DNA of 64,000 bases from Holdemania sp. Marseille-P2844 (GCF_900120005.1 NZ_LT635454.1:340759-404758), one strand, 5' to 3'; positions 52,109 to 61,949 are shown, counted from the stretch's first letter. Numbers and translations are program-made. The notes: generated from the letters alone by a model not told the origin.

Positions 52109-52196
52109 CTTCTTTCCTTGATTAATGTCTTGATTATAACTGAATTGCACAGAATTGAAAAGAACCTTTCATACAATGAAAAGAAAGGAGGCAATT

Positions 52197-53327
52197 ATGC
52201 GAATTCATGAAGAAGTACGAAAAATGCCGGTCAGTCCGATCCGGACCTGGACTGCGCGGCTGCATGAGTCCGGTGCGCGGGCGCAGCTGACGCTGGGCGA
52301 GCCGGCGCAGAACACGGATTTGAGGATCGCGGAAGCCGCGTCGGAAGCGCTGCGGCAGGGCCTGACGCACTATCCCCCAGCCGCCGGACTGGCCCCGCTG
52401 CTACAACAACTGGCAGAGCGCGAACGAGCTTTGCGCGGCTGGACGTTTCATCCGGAACAGATTCTGATCACCAATGGGGCACAGGAGGCGCTGGCAGTCT
52501 GCTGCCTGGCGTTATTGAATCCCGGCGACGAGGTGCTGGTGATGGATCCCGGCTATCCCGGCACGCTCAGCGCGATCGCACTGGCGTCTGCCGTACCGGT
52601 GTTCTGTTTGACCGACGATCAATTTCAGCCGGAGTTTGCGGCGATGGAACGTGCGGTCAGCGCGCGGACCCGGGCGATTATCGCCGCCAGTCCGAATAAT
52701 CCGACCGGTCAGATTTTATCTGCCGACGCGTTAGAGCATCTGGCGGCCCTGGCGGAAAAGTTTGATCTGGCGCTGATCCTGGATGCGGCTTACGAACAGT
52801 TAAGCTGGAAACCGCTGAATTTCAAGGTGTTGCGGTCTGCCCGTCACCGCGTGATCTTCGTCGGCAGCTTTTCCAAGACGTACGCGATGACCGGCTGGCG
52901 GCTGGGCTGGATCAGCGCTCCCCGGCGCTGGAATCCGGCACTGCTGAAAACACATCAGGCGCTGGTCTCGGGCGTGGCTGGATTTGTGCAGAAGGCCGGC
53001 TGCACCGCGCTGACGCTGTCGGCTGCGCCCTGGCGGCAGACTGTTGAAAAACAATGCGAACACGCCTGGCGGCGGCTGAATGAAATCGGTTTATCCTGTC
53101 TTTGTCCGGAAGGCAGCTTTTACTGCTTTCCGTCGATCGTCTCAACCGGTTTGACCAGCGAACAATTTGCGCTTGCGCTGGCGGAACAGGCCGGCGTCGC
53201 CGTCTTGCCGGGAACGCTGTTCGGCAGGCGCGGAGCAGGTCATGTGCGGATATCGGTCGGCGGCGAGTGGGAAACGCTGAACTGGGCGCTGGATCAGATC
53301 GAAAAGTTCGTTAAAGCAGCCGGCTGA
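52197..53327 (+). CDS. PLP-dependent aminotransferase, class I/II (AspC/MalY-like)
   Basis: ATG 52197 follows AAAGGAGG; the frame opens at 52155 without a site. The 376-residue protein is of aminotransferase fold type I: GEPAQNTDLRIAEAA, ITNGAQEAL, the Asn/Pro loop AASPNNPTGQI, ILDAAYEQLS and the PLP lysine in VGSFSKTYAMTGWRLGW. It should exchange amino groups between an amino acid and a keto acid, perhaps for aromatic or branched amino acids. The last 17 bases overlap the tail of the next, opposite gene. Confidence 0.9.
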   Translation: MRIHEEVRKMPVSPIRTWTARLHESGARAQLTLGEPAQNTDLRIAEAASEALRQGLTHYPPAAGLAPLLQQLAERERALRGWTFHPEQILITNGAQEALAVCCLALLNPGDEVLVMDPGYPGTLSAIALASAVPVFCLTDDQFQPEFAAMERAVSARTRAIIAASPNNPTGQILSADALEHLAALAEKFDLALILDAAYEQLSWKPLNFKVLRSARHRVIFVGSFSKTYAMTGWRLGWISAPRRWNPALLKTHQALVSGVAGFVQKAGCTALTLSAAPWRQTVEKQCEHAWRRLNEIGLSCLCPEGSFYCFPSIVSTGLTSEQFALALAEQAGVAVLPGTLFGRRGAGHVRISVGGEWETLNWALDQIEKFVKAAG

Positions 53328-53892
53328 AGGCCAAAAGCAGAAACAGCAGCGAAGGCAGGTATTCACTGCCTTTTTCAATTCTTCGGACAAACGGCAGCAC
53401 TGGGCAGAGATTGCCGGCCATAACCAACAGGAAATTCACAAGCGCAAAACACAGCGCTGTCGAGCCCACCGGCGCTCCATCCAGAGCGAAGCTGAATCCC
53501 AGCACGGCGTTGTCCAGACTTAACGCCAACCCCAATAACAACGCTTCGCGGCTGCTCAGACGCTGGTTGTGATCCAGATCGGAGCTGGCCGGGTCGTTGA
53601 TCATCGTGATCAGCGTGGGTGAACCGGATCTGCGTTTTTTTAACGCCTCTGCAAACGACAGGTAAGCCAGACAGAAAAACAACACAAAGCCTAATCCCCG
53701 GGCGGCGCCCGGGGGAATGGCGGCCGTCATTCGCCGCGCGGACAACATCACCGCACTGACGATCACCAGCGGGCAAAGCGAGATGAAAAGCAGCTGCGGC
53801 AGACAGATGCGGATTTTTTTCAGCCGGAAGGTGAATCCGCTGAAAAAACCGTCCAGACTGACCAACAGGCTTAAAAAGATCAGATGGGCCAT
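53311..53892 (-). CDS. Membrane protein of the YtaF/MntP family
   Basis: The minus-strand ATG at 53892 has a very strong GAGGAGGAG. The 193-residue protein has six membrane helices and two related halves, each with a D-G or D-N motif in a helix (SLLVSLDGFFSGF; LGLALSLDNAVLGF). This pattern marks the MntP-like manganese exporters and the YtaF proteins linked to spore formation. Which of the two is not clear. Its end overlaps the end of the convergent aminotransferase gene by 17 bases. Confidence 0.8.
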   Translation of the reverse strand: MAHLIFLSLLVSLDGFFSGFTFRLKKIRICLPQLLFISLCPLVIVSAVMLSARRMTAAIPPGAARGLGFVLFFCLAYLSFAEALKKRRSGSPTLITMINDPASSDLDHNQRLSSREALLLGLALSLDNAVLGFSFALDGAPVGSTALCFALVNFLLVMAGNLCPVLPFVRRIEKGSEYLPSLLFLLLAFSRLL

Positions 53893-53966
53893 AACACTCC
53901 TCCTCTATCGTCAGGGTATGAGCGGCCCGGCCGCGCTGTCCAGGCGAAGAACCCGGGAAGTTTTCT

Positions 53967-53996
53967 TTGTCAGATTCCGTCGAAGTCATGTATAAT
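53967..53996 (+). promoter_or_regulatory. Promoter of the small membrane protein gene
   Basis: TTGTCA (53967-53972), an 18-base spacer and TATAAT (53991-53996). Confidence 0.7.
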
Positions 53997-54023
53997 AGAG
54001 GACGTTAAGTTAGGAGTGAGTTT

Positions 54024-54374
54024 ATGAGCTTTGCCAGAAGATATGGCATTCCCTTTCTGATCATGATCGTCAGCGGCCTGATCGTGCGGCTGTTCAATAT
54101 GTATCTGCCGGTTTCGATCCGTTCGACGCTGGTGACGATCGCGATCGCAATCAGTTTGTTCGCATTCGGCCTGAGTTTGCATATCCATAAAAAAAGACGA
54201 GATGAGTCATGGTTTAAAAAACTCGTCATCTCGTTCTTTCTGATGTTTTTCGTGTTATGGGATCTGGGCTATATCGTCTTCCCGCAGCTGAAATCCATTT
54301 TCAACTTTCTGGGGATCCAGGGGTTTGTTATCTATATGGTTTATGTGTACTGCGGCTGGGCGTTTTTTGATTGA
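54024..54374 (+). CDS. Small membrane protein of unknown function
   Basis: ATG 54024 is behind TTAGGAG. The 116-residue protein has about four membrane helices with a charged loop (HIHKKRRDESWFKK) in the middle and no other motif. It is a single-gene unit between divergent neighbours and could be a sporulation or envelope protein. I do not recognise the family. Confidence 0.65.
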   Translation: MSFARRYGIPFLIMIVSGLIVRLFNMYLPVSIRSTLVTIAIAISLFAFGLSLHIHKKRRDESWFKKLVISFFLMFFVLWDLGYIVFPQLKSIFNFLGIQGFVIYMVYVYCGWAFFD

Positions 54375-54432
54375 TCCGCTGCCGTTGTTCCCACTAAAAA
54401 CGAAAAGCGCAGCCCCGGGGATGTACGAAGGC

Positions 54433-55074
54433 TTAATCTTCGAACAGAATCGTCCCCAGGCGCAGCTGCGTGGAGCCTTCGCGCAGGGCGATCGGGTAAT
54501 CGTGACTCATCCCCATCGAACAGATCGTAAACTGCGGGCCGCCGTAGTTCTTTTTCAGCCGATCAAATAAGGCGCGGGCCTGACGGAAGACGGCGGCAAT
54601 GGCGGCTTCATCCTCCACATGCGGCCCCATCACCATGATCCCTTCGGGAATCAGATGTTCAAACTGGCTGAGTGCTTCAAAGAAAGCGTCGGCCTGGGCG
54701 GCTGCCAATCCGGTTTTGGTCGTCTCCTGGGCCAGATTGAATTCACTCAGCACGCCGATTGTCCGGCTGAGGCGGGCGGCTTCCTTGTCCAGCACGGCCG
54801 CCAGCTCCAGCGAATCCAGCGAACAGACACGGTGCAGATAAGGCAAAACGGCGCGGACCTTGTTGCGCTGCAGGTGGCCGATAAAATTCCAGCGGATATC
54901 GGATGGCAGCTGCGGCGCCTTCTGCAGCAGCTCCTGTGCCCGGTTTTCCCCGAAATCGCGCGCGCCGCAATCGTAATAAGCCTGGATCTGGGCGATGGAG
55001 CGATGCTTGGAGACGATTAAAAGCTCGCATTGGTCTTGACATTGATGAAGAATGGTTTCATAAAGCTGCGGCAT
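54433..55074 (-). CDS. yggS: YggS-family PLP-binding protein
   Basis: The minus-strand ATG 55074 follows AGAGGG; the frame runs on to 55341 but that part overlaps the divergent gene. The 213-residue protein has the family marks: PLP lysine in LLIVSKHRSI, CGARDFGENRAQELLQKA, WNFIGHLQRNKVR and SMGMSHDYPIALREGST. YggS proteins bind PLP and keep its level and branched-chain amino acid metabolism balanced; no catalytic reaction is proven. It is divergent from the PHP gene with a 52-base gap. Confidence 0.92.
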   Translation of the reverse strand: MPQLYETILHQCQDQCELLIVSKHRSIAQIQAYYDCGARDFGENRAQELLQKAPQLPSDIRWNFIGHLQRNKVRAVLPYLHRVCSLDSLELAAVLDKEAARLSRTIGVLSEFNLAQETTKTGLAAAQADAFFEALSQFEHLIPEGIMVMGPHVEDEAAIAAVFRQARALFDRLKKNYGGPQFTICSMGMSHDYPIALREGSTQLRLGTILFED

Positions 55075-55126
55075 ACTATCCCTCTTTTCTTGGGATATTA
55101 TACCACTTTCAAAGGAGGAATGAACG

Positions 55127-56014
55127 ATGAAAGCAGATCTGCACATCCACTGTTCAGCCAGTTTTGACGCCACGGAATCCGTGGAAACGATCCTGCGCCT
55201 GGCGCGGGAAAAGCATCTGGACCTGATCGCGATCAGCGACCATAATGAGATCGACGGCGCGCTGAAGCTGGAGGCCAAGGCGCAGGAAACGGGGATCGAA
55301 ACGCTGCGGGGCATTGAAATCGACTGCTTCTTCGGCCGCAATATCGTACATTTGTTAGGTTACGGCTGCGATCTGCGTGATCCCGGCTTCACGCGCTTAA
55401 AGAATCATTACATCGAAGAGCTGCGGCGCACCGGACGTCAGCGGCTGGCATTGATCGAGGAGCATTACGGCTTGAAGCTAAACGAAGCGGCGATCATCGC
55501 ACGGGCGCACGGCCGGCCGTATACCAACGTTGAAATTACGCAGGAGCTGCTTGAAACTCAGGCTCATCCTGATCTGAAGCCATATCAGACAGGCGCACGC
55601 AGCGCCAATCCGATCGCCAACTTCTATTGGGATCAGCTGGCGGTGGGGTGTTGGGGCTATGCCGAAATGCGGCTGCCGGACTGGCGGCAGGTTGTGGATT
55701 ATGTGCATCGCTGCGGCGGAGCGCTGATCGTCGCTCATCCGATGCAGAATCTGAAGCTGGACGCCGCGGCGGCGGAAGAACTGCGCGAAGGCGGAGCGGA
55801 CGGTTTTGAAGTTTACAGTTCTTACCATGATGAGAAAGGCCGGCGGTTTTATCATGAATTCTGCCGGAAATGGGGACTGGCCGAAACTTTCGGCAGTGAT
55901 TTTCATGGGGCGACCAAACCGAATATTGATTTGGGAAAGACGGGCTTTGACGGCGACTGCGCGGCGATGATCGCGCTTCTGAAAGCCCGGATCGCGTACT
56001 GGCAGGCGCGCTGA
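55127..56014 (+). CDS. PHP-domain metal-dependent phosphoesterase
   Basis: ATG 55127 follows AAAGGAGG. The 295-residue protein has the PHP metal-site motifs in order: DLHIHCS, ISDHNEIDGA, GIEIDC, a histidine in NIVHLLGYG, VAHPMQN and SDFHGATKP. Relatives include RNase AM/TrpH-type 3'-5' nucleases and histidinol phosphatase. Which phosphoester it cleaves is not clear; nucleotide or RNA ends are plausible. Confidence 0.88.
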   Translation: MKADLHIHCSASFDATESVETILRLAREKHLDLIAISDHNEIDGALKLEAKAQETGIETLRGIEIDCFFGRNIVHLLGYGCDLRDPGFTRLKNHYIEELRRTGRQRLALIEEHYGLKLNEAAIIARAHGRPYTNVEITQELLETQAHPDLKPYQTGARSANPIANFYWDQLAVGCWGYAEMRLPDWRQVVDYVHRCGGALIVAHPMQNLKLDAAAAEELREGGADGFEVYSSYHDEKGRRFYHEFCRKWGLAETFGSDFHGATKPNIDLGKTGFDGDCAAMIALLKARIAYWQAR

Positions 56015-56316
56015 ACAAGGCGCGCCCGGCTTATTTCAGGGGCTGAAAAAGGAGATATCCGGCGGCAAATTTGAACAAGTTCCGTTTACAAGCGCTTTCT
56101 GAAAACGAATGTAAAAAATAAGAAAAACGGCGCAAAATGGTAAAAAAAACGGGAAAATTCTTTTCAGGTTATTCCATTTGACAGATTTTCGTGTATAATA
56201 GAAAGCAATGAAATTATGTTTCATTGAATGTAAAATTATGAAAATTTTACATTTTTATTTTCCCGTTTGAGAGGACAGAGGAAAAAGATTTTTAGGTAAA
56301 AGGAGGAAATCTTGAA
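56015..56316 (+). promoter_or_regulatory. Leader of the dpp operon with promoter and perfect hairpin
   Basis: A TATAAT box stands at about 56195-56200, preceded by TTGACA at an unusual ten-base distance. At 56227-56253 AATGTAAAATT, loop ATGAA and AATTTTACATT form a perfect 11-pair dyad followed by TTTATTTT. It could attenuate transcription or bind a regulator. A 20-codon ORF from ATG 56209 runs through it. No riboswitch core is recognised. Confidence 0.55.
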
Positions 56317-57282
56317 ATGAAACGTTATATTGGAAAACGTGCATTGAGTGGTCTTCTCGTTGTCCTGTTGTCAGTCTGCTTCAACTTTACGTTGATCCGT
56401 CTGGCTCCGGGCGATCCGATCCGCATTATGGCGGGCACGGATAATCCAAACGAAGAGATGATCGAAGCACTGCAGCAAAAATATGGCCTGGACAAATCCA
56501 TTCCGGAGCAGTTCGTCATGTTTCTTGGCAATGTAGCGAAGGGGGACTTGGGGTATTCTTACATCAGCGACGAATCCGTCATTAAACTGATCGGCGAGAA
56601 GATCGGCCCGACACTGGCGCTGTCGTTAACCGCGGTGCTGCTGTCCGTCACCATTGGTACATTGATAGGAATCTACGCTGCGCGAAAGAACGGGTCCAAG
56701 TTTGACCAGTTCGTGTGCAGTATCTCGTATGTGTTCGACGCGACGCCGGGATTCTGGCTGGGGTTAATGATGATTCTGATCTTCGCTTCGACGCTGAAAT
56801 GGTTCCCGACCTCGGGCATGGTGAACCTGAGAGCCAATTATAAGGGGTTTGCGTACTTCGCCGACGTCTGCCGCCATCTGGTGCTGCCGATTACGACGAT
56901 GGTGCTGACGCAGACGCCGTATTATTTCCGAATTGCGCGTTCTTCCGTCTTACAGGTGATGTCGGAAGATTTCATTACGACGTTCAAGGCGACCGGCATG
57001 AAAGAAAGCCGGATCTTCAACAAGTATGTTCTGCGCAACGCGATCCTGCCGACTGTTACGGTTTTAGGCATGTCGCTGGCATTCCTGCTTTCGGGTTCCG
57101 TCTTAATCGAAACGGTTTTCGCATGGCCGGGCATGGGACGTCTGATGTTCAGCTCGATTTCCAAGCGTGACTATCCGGTGCTGACTGGGATTTATCTGGT
57201 CACATCCGTCGTTATCTGTATCGCGATGATTCTGGTCGATATCCTCTACGGCTTTATCGATCCGCGGATCCGCTACGACTAG
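56317..57282 (+). CDS. dppB: Dipeptide/oligopeptide ABC permease, DppB type
   Basis: The 321-residue protein starts at ATG 56317 behind AAAAGGAGG. It has six membrane helices, a large loop after the first helix (LIRLAPGDPIRIM...), and the permease EAA loop (about residue 205-235: DFITTFKATGMKESRIF) that docks the ATPase. With DppC it forms the channel through which peptides enter the cell. It heads a four-gene operon. Confidence 0.93.
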   Translation: MKRYIGKRALSGLLVVLLSVCFNFTLIRLAPGDPIRIMAGTDNPNEEMIEALQQKYGLDKSIPEQFVMFLGNVAKGDLGYSYISDESVIKLIGEKIGPTLALSLTAVLLSVTIGTLIGIYAARKNGSKFDQFVCSISYVFDATPGFWLGLMMILIFASTLKWFPTSGMVNLRANYKGFAYFADVCRHLVLPITTMVLTQTPYYFRIARSSVLQVMSEDFITTFKATGMKESRIFNKYVLRNAILPTVTVLGMSLAFLLSGSVLIETVFAWPGMGRLMFSSISKRDYPVLTGIYLVTSVVICIAMILVDILYGFIDPRIRYD

Positions 57283-57295
57283 GAGGAACAGTACA

Positions 57296-58147
57296 ATGAA
57301 AAAAGACAATGTTTTTCAGGCTGCGATGCGGGTGTTGAAAAAGAACTCCCAGCTGCGCATGGGCGTCATTCTTCTGATCGTCTTATTGTGCATCGCTTTC
57401 TTCGCGCCGATTATCGCTCCGTGCGATCCGTATAAATTATATGATGCGCTGGTTGCCGGACCGGGCACGCCGGGACATATCCTGGGTACCGACGGTCTGG
57501 GCCGCGACGTTTTAAGTGAGATTATCTATGGGACGCGGACGTCGTTAATGATCGGCGTCGTCGCCGCGAGTATTTCCGGTATTCTGGGTACCTGCATCGG
57601 CGGCATCGCGGGTTTCTTCGGCGGCAAGATCGACCGGCTCATTTCGGAATTCATGAACTTCTTCCTGATGACGCCGTCGTTCTTCCTGATTCTGATCATC
57701 GTCGCGCTGTTTGGCAGCAACATCATGTACATCATGATTGTTATCGGCCTGACTTCGTGGACCGGCAATGCGCGTTTAATGCGTGCGCAGGCGATCTCCT
57801 TAAAGGAGAGAACGTTCGTCAAGAGCGCGCAGGCGATGGGCGAAAGCCGCTTCAGCATCATGTTCAGGCACATCATTCCAAACGGGATTTTCCCGATTAT
57901 CGCGCAGACTACGATGAACGTCTCCAGCGCGATCCTGTCCGAAGCCGGCCTGTCATTCTTGGGCTTAGGCGATCCAAATGTCGTCAGCTGGGGTCAGATT
58001 ATCTACCATGGCAAACAGTACATGCCGAAGGGCTGGTGGATTTCCACCTTCGCCGGCGTTGCCGTTGTCTTCACCGTTCTGACATTCTTCCTCATCGGTG
58101 ACGGCCTCAACCGCGTGCTCTCGCCTAAGATGGACGCCAATAACTAG
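57296..58147 (+). CDS. dppC: Dipeptide/oligopeptide ABC permease, DppC type
   Basis: The 283-residue partner permease starts at ATG 57296, 14 bases after dppB, behind AGGAGG. It has a cytoplasmic N-terminus, six membrane helices, the DppC motif ILGTDGLGRDVLSEIIYGTRTSL, and an EAA loop (FVKSAQAMGESRFSIMF). It is full length for the family. Confidence 0.93.
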   Translation: MKKDNVFQAAMRVLKKNSQLRMGVILLIVLLCIAFFAPIIAPCDPYKLYDALVAGPGTPGHILGTDGLGRDVLSEIIYGTRTSLMIGVVAASISGILGTCIGGIAGFFGGKIDRLISEFMNFFLMTPSFFLILIIVALFGSNIMYIMIVIGLTSWTGNARLMRAQAISLKERTFVKSAQAMGESRFSIMFRHIIPNGIFPIIAQTTMNVSSAILSEAGLSFLGLGDPNVVSWGQIIYHGKQYMPKGWWISTFAGVAVVFTVLTFFLIGDGLNRVLSPKMDANN

Positions 58148-58161
58148 GGAGGAAGGAAAAA

Positions 58162-59130
58162 ATGGCATTATTAGAACTGAAAAACGTCAATGTACGTTAT
58201 ATTATGAAGGACAAGAAGGTCCATGCCTGCCAGCATGTCAGCCTGGAAATTGAGGAACAGGATTCGATCGGCATCGTCGGCGAGTCCGGCTCCGGCAAAT
58301 CCACGCTGGCCAGTGCCGTTCTGCGCCTGCTGCCGCATCGCATCACGCAGGTCGACGGCGAAATTCTGTACAACGGCAAGGATCTGTTAAAGTTAACGAA
58401 GGATGAAATGGATGCGCTGCGCTGGACCGATCTGTCGATCGTATTCCAGAAGTCGATGAGCGCGCTGAGCCCGGTTCACAAGGTCGGAGCGCAGATGGAA
58501 GACGTTTACCGCGTGCATTTCCCGAATGCGGACAAGAATGAAATCAAGCAGCGGGTTTACGATCTGTTCAAGGTCGTCAACCTGTCTGACCGTGTTTACG
58601 AGTTATATCCGCACGAACTGTCCGGCGGCATGATGCAGCGTGTTTCAATCGCGCTGAGCCTGCTTCACAATCCGCGCTTACTGGTTCTGGACGAAGCGAC
58701 AACGGCGCTGGACGTCGTTACGCAGAGTCAGATCCTGCGCGAGATCATGAGTCTGGAACAGAATCTGAACGTAACCCGGATTATGATTACCCACGACGTT
58801 TCCGTCGTCGCCTCGACCTGCAAGAAGATCGCCGTCATGTATGCCGGCCGACTGATGGAAAGCGGCGAGACGAAGGACGTCTTAGTCAATCCGCAGCACC
58901 CATACACGCAGGGTTTGCTTAAATCGTTCCCGTCCTTTAAGGGCGCCAAGAACGATCTGCGCGGGATTCCGGGTTCGCTGCCGGATTTAAGTCAGGAAAT
59001 TCCAGGCTGCGTCTTCGCGCCGCGCTGCCCGTTTGCGACTGAGAAATGCCGCACGGTTGAGCCGGAATTGAAGACGGTCAACGAGAAGGGCAACTGGAAG
59101 GTTGCCTGCCACAAGGTAGGAGGTGAATAA
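58162..59130 (+). CDS. dppD: Dipeptide/oligopeptide ABC ATPase, DppD type
   Basis: The 322-residue ATPase starts at ATG 58162 behind GGGAGGAAGG. Walker A GESGSGKST, signature LSGGMMQRVSIALSL, Walker B LLVLDEATTALD and H-loop MITHD are intact, and the C-terminal oligopeptide-type extension with four Cys (GCVFAPRCPFATEKC and a later Cys) may bind an Fe-S cluster. It powers peptide import with DppF. Confidence 0.94.
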   Translation: MALLELKNVNVRYIMKDKKVHACQHVSLEIEEQDSIGIVGESGSGKSTLASAVLRLLPHRITQVDGEILYNGKDLLKLTKDEMDALRWTDLSIVFQKSMSALSPVHKVGAQMEDVYRVHFPNADKNEIKQRVYDLFKVVNLSDRVYELYPHELSGGMMQRVSIALSLLHNPRLLVLDEATTALDVVTQSQILREIMSLEQNLNVTRIMITHDVSVVASTCKKIAVMYAGRLMESGETKDVLVNPQHPYTQGLLKSFPSFKGAKNDLRGIPGSLPDLSQEIPGCVFAPRCPFATEKCRTVEPELKTVNEKGNWKVACHKVGGE

Positions 59131-59133
59131 GCG

Positions 59134-60153
59134 ATGTCGGATACAGTAAACTCAGATGTAGTTATTCAGGTCAAAGACCTGACCCGCTGGTATATCCAGA
59201 AAAAAGTGACCAAGCAGGATGGCAAGGTCAGCAAGAAACAGACGATCAAGGCTGTCGACGGCGTCAGCTTTGAACTGAAACGGGGCGAAACCTTAGGCGT
59301 TATCGGCGAATCCGGATGCGGTAAGTCGACGCTGGGCCGCGTTTTGATCCATTTGGAAGATCCGACGGCCGGTGAGATTTTATATCACGGTGTTTCCAGC
59401 ACTCAGCTGAAAAAGAAGGATCGGCTGGCTTTCTGCCGGACCTGCCAGATGATTTTCCAGAACCCGTTTGATACATTTGATCCGCGGTACACGATCGAAA
59501 AAATCTTCATGAGCACGATGAAGCTTCACAAAATTGGCGCCAATGATGAAGAACGGCACAACATTATGATCAAAACGCTGGAAGACGCCGGAATGGCGCC
59601 GGCCACCGATTATATCTACCGTCACCCGCATGAACTGTCCGGCGGTCAGCTGCAGCGTATTTCGATTCTGCGAAGCATGCTGCTGCGCCCGACGTTCTTA
59701 GTTGCGGACGAACCGGTCAGCATGCTGGACGTTTCGATCCGTGCGGATATCATCAATATGCTTCAGACATTAAGCAAGGAAGAAAACACGGCGATGGTTT
59801 TCATCAGCCATGATATCGCGACAACCCGTTATATTTCCGACCGGGTTGCGGTCATGTACCTGGGCCGGATTGTGGAAACGGGCATTACCGACGAGGTTCT
59901 GCACAATCCGCAGCATCCGTATACCAAGGTTCTGATTTCCAACTGCGCATCTTTGGATCCGCTGGAAAAACGCGAAATCATCGAAATTGAGGGCGAACCG
60001 CCGACCCCGATCAACACTGGCCCGGGCTGCTACTTTGCCCCGCGGTGTTATCAGGCTTGCGAGAAGTGTTTTAAAGAATATCCGGAAGCCCGTGATCTGG
60101 GCAACGGACATATCGTTTCCTGTCATTTTGTCGGCAACGACGCTGAAAAATAA
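59134..60153 (+). CDS. dppF: Dipeptide/oligopeptide ABC ATPase, DppF type
   Basis: The 339-residue ATPase starts at ATG 59134, three bases after dppD, behind AGGAGGTGA. It has Walker [10 protein letters not shown], signature [15 protein letters not shown], Walker [13 protein letters not shown] and H-loop FISHD, with the oligopeptide C-terminal extension ([15 protein letters not shown]). A short charged insert ([15 protein letters not shown]) sits in the first sheet. Confidence 0.94.
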   Translation: MSDTVNSDVVIQVKDLTRWYIQKKVTKQDGKVSKKQTIKAVDGVSFELKRGETLGVIGESGCGKSTLGRVLIHLEDPTAGEILYHGVSSTQLKKKDRLAFCRTCQMIFQNPFDTFDPRYTIEKIFMSTMKLHKIGANDEERHNIMIKTLEDAGMAPATDYIYRHPHELSGGQLQRISILRSMLLRPTFLVADEPVSMLDVSIRADIINMLQTLSKEENTAMVFISHDIATTRYISDRVAVMYLGRIVETGITDEVLHNPQHPYTKVLISNCASLDPLEKREIIEIEGEPPTPINTGPGCYFAPRCYQACEKCFKEYPEARDLGNGHIVSCHFVGNDAEK

Positions 60154-60163
60154 ACAGCGGTTC

Positions 60164-60198
60164 AGGCTCATCTGTGATTGACGGATGAGCCTTTTTTC
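60164..60198 (+). terminator. Terminator after dppF
   Basis: AGGCTCATC, a loop of 11 bases, GATGAGCCT and a T run. Read-through into the next gene is possible because no strong promoter is seen before it. Confidence 0.88.
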
Positions 60199-60308
60199 GA
60201 ACTTTTCTTCCTTCATTCACGAGCAAGGCCGCGTGGGAAACGACCTTGAGGGTGGGGAGTTTACCGCTCCGGCAAGGAAGCTGAAATAGAAGACAAGGAG
60301 AAAGAAAG

Positions 60309-61904
60309 ATGAAATTTGCAAGAAAAGCACTGACTGCGCTGTTGGCGCTGGCGATGCTGGCCGGTTGTTCTTCTGCACCGAAAGAACCGGCTGCCAACCC
60401 GGAAAATCCGTCCGAGGGCGAACAGACGCCCGTTCAGGGCGGAACCTACATCATCCGTCAGGCTACCGATCCAGGCAGCTTTAACCCGGATGTCAAGGGC
60501 GACGATATGGCGACCTACACGGCGACCAATGTCTTCAACCGGCTGGTAAAGACAACGGCGTCGACCGAAATCATTCCCGACCTGGCTGAAAGCTGGGAAT
60601 TCAGTGAGGACGGCAAGACGCTGACATTCCATCTCTATGAGAATGTGAAGTGGCATGACGGCGAACCGTTCAGCTCGGAAGACGTCAAGTGGACGCTGGA
60701 TATGATCCGCACCGAAGGCTTCCAGTCCAACAGCTTCAAAATGATTGAAGAAATCACCTGCCCGGACGCCAACACGGTTGTCATTCAGATGAGCTCCCCG
60801 AGCGCCGCTATTTTAAGTTCGTTAGGCTGGCTGGGGACGTTTATTCTGCCGAAGCATATCTATGAAGGCACCGACTGGACGGCCAACGACGCCAACATGC
60901 ATCCGATCGGCACCGGCCCGTTCAAATTTGAAAGCTATGAAAAGGGTCAGGCGATCACGTTAGTCCGCAATGACGATTACTTCATGGGCGCACCGTATCT
61001 GGATAAGCTGGTCATCACGATTATTCCGGATGCCAACACGGCTTTCCAGGCATACATGAACGGTGAAGTCGACGATCTGATGCTGAATATCCCAAGCAAT
61101 GAAATCGCCGGCTTAAAAGCCAATCCGGACTACACCGTTTACGAACGGGCATCCAACAACCGTACCTATCTGACCTTTAATTTTGACGAAGAACCGTTTA
61201 ACGACGTGCGCGTGCGCGAAGCGGTCAACCTCGGCATCAACCGCCAGGAAGTTCTGGATAAGGCGGCGAAGGGCATCGGCGCAGTGCCGCAGTATTACAT
61301 GACGCCGGTCTTTGCCTGGGCGATGAACGACGCGGTGACGATTCCGGAACGGGATGTGGAAAAAGCTCGTCAGCTGCTGGAAGAAGCCGGGTATACCGCC
61401 GACGCTAACGGCATGTACATGAGCGTAACGCTCGATCTGTTTGACAGCGGCGATTTCAAGGATACCGCGACGGTATTGCAGCAGAATCTGAAAGAAATCG
61501 GGATTGACGTGAAGCTGAACATCACGGAAATGGGCACCTGGCAGCAGAAGGTTCAGGTCGACAGCGATTACCAGATGGCGATGCTTTCGGGATCGCAGGG
61601 ACCGGATGCTTCAGCGATTTCGATGCGCGTGCATTCCGCCGGCGCATTTAACCTGGCGCATTGCAAAAACGCAGAACTGGACGCGTTGTTAGACGAAGGC
61701 GCGATCACGACGGATCAGACGGCCCGGGCTGAGATCTACAAGCAGGCGCAGGTCATCCTGGCGGAAGAACTGCCGATCGTTCCGGTCAAGGAAGCGACTT
61801 TTACCGTCGCCGTCCGCAATACGATCCATGGGCATCCTTATTCTGAGGAAGGCATCCATACCGTAGCTTCCAATGAATTCTCCCGTGTCTGGGTCGAAGA
61901 ATAA
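60309..61904 (+). CDS. Oligopeptide-binding lipoprotein (SBP family 5)
   Basis: ATG 60309 follows AAGGAG. The 531-residue protein has a lipoprotein signal with Cys20 (LAMLAGC), a Pro/Glu-rich linker and the SBP_bac_5 fold (GGTYIIRQATDPGSFNPDV, LAESWEFSEDGKTLTF, VKWHDGEPFSSEDVKW, GTGPFKFESYEKG). It lies directly after the permease-ATPase operon and is the natural binding protein of that transporter. It is very similar to the T-box-controlled one at 44678 through its length, so the two probably share the permease. Confidence 0.93.
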   Translation: MKFARKALTALLALAMLAGCSSAPKEPAANPENPSEGEQTPVQGGTYIIRQATDPGSFNPDVKGDDMATYTATNVFNRLVKTTASTEIIPDLAESWEFSEDGKTLTFHLYENVKWHDGEPFSSEDVKWTLDMIRTEGFQSNSFKMIEEITCPDANTVVIQMSSPSAAILSSLGWLGTFILPKHIYEGTDWTANDANMHPIGTGPFKFESYEKGQAITLVRNDDYFMGAPYLDKLVITIIPDANTAFQAYMNGEVDDLMLNIPSNEIAGLKANPDYTVYERASNNRTYLTFNFDEEPFNDVRVREAVNLGINRQEVLDKAAKGIGAVPQYYMTPVFAWAMNDAVTIPERDVEKARQLLEEAGYTADANGMYMSVTLDLFDSGDFKDTATVLQQNLKEIGIDVKLNITEMGTWQQKVQVDSDYQMAMLSGSQGPDASAISMRVHSAGAFNLAHCKNAELDALLDEGAITTDQTARAEIYKQAQVILAEELPIVPVKEATFTVAVRNTIHGHPYSEEGIHTVASNEFSRVWVEE

Positions 61905-61921
61905 GCAGAAATATTCAGGAA

Positions 61922-61949
61922 AAAGAGTTTGTGATCAGACTCTTTTTTT
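61922..61949 (+). terminator. Terminator after the second binding protein
   Basis: AAAGAGT, a ten-base loop, ACTCTTT and a run of T. Confidence 0.85.
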
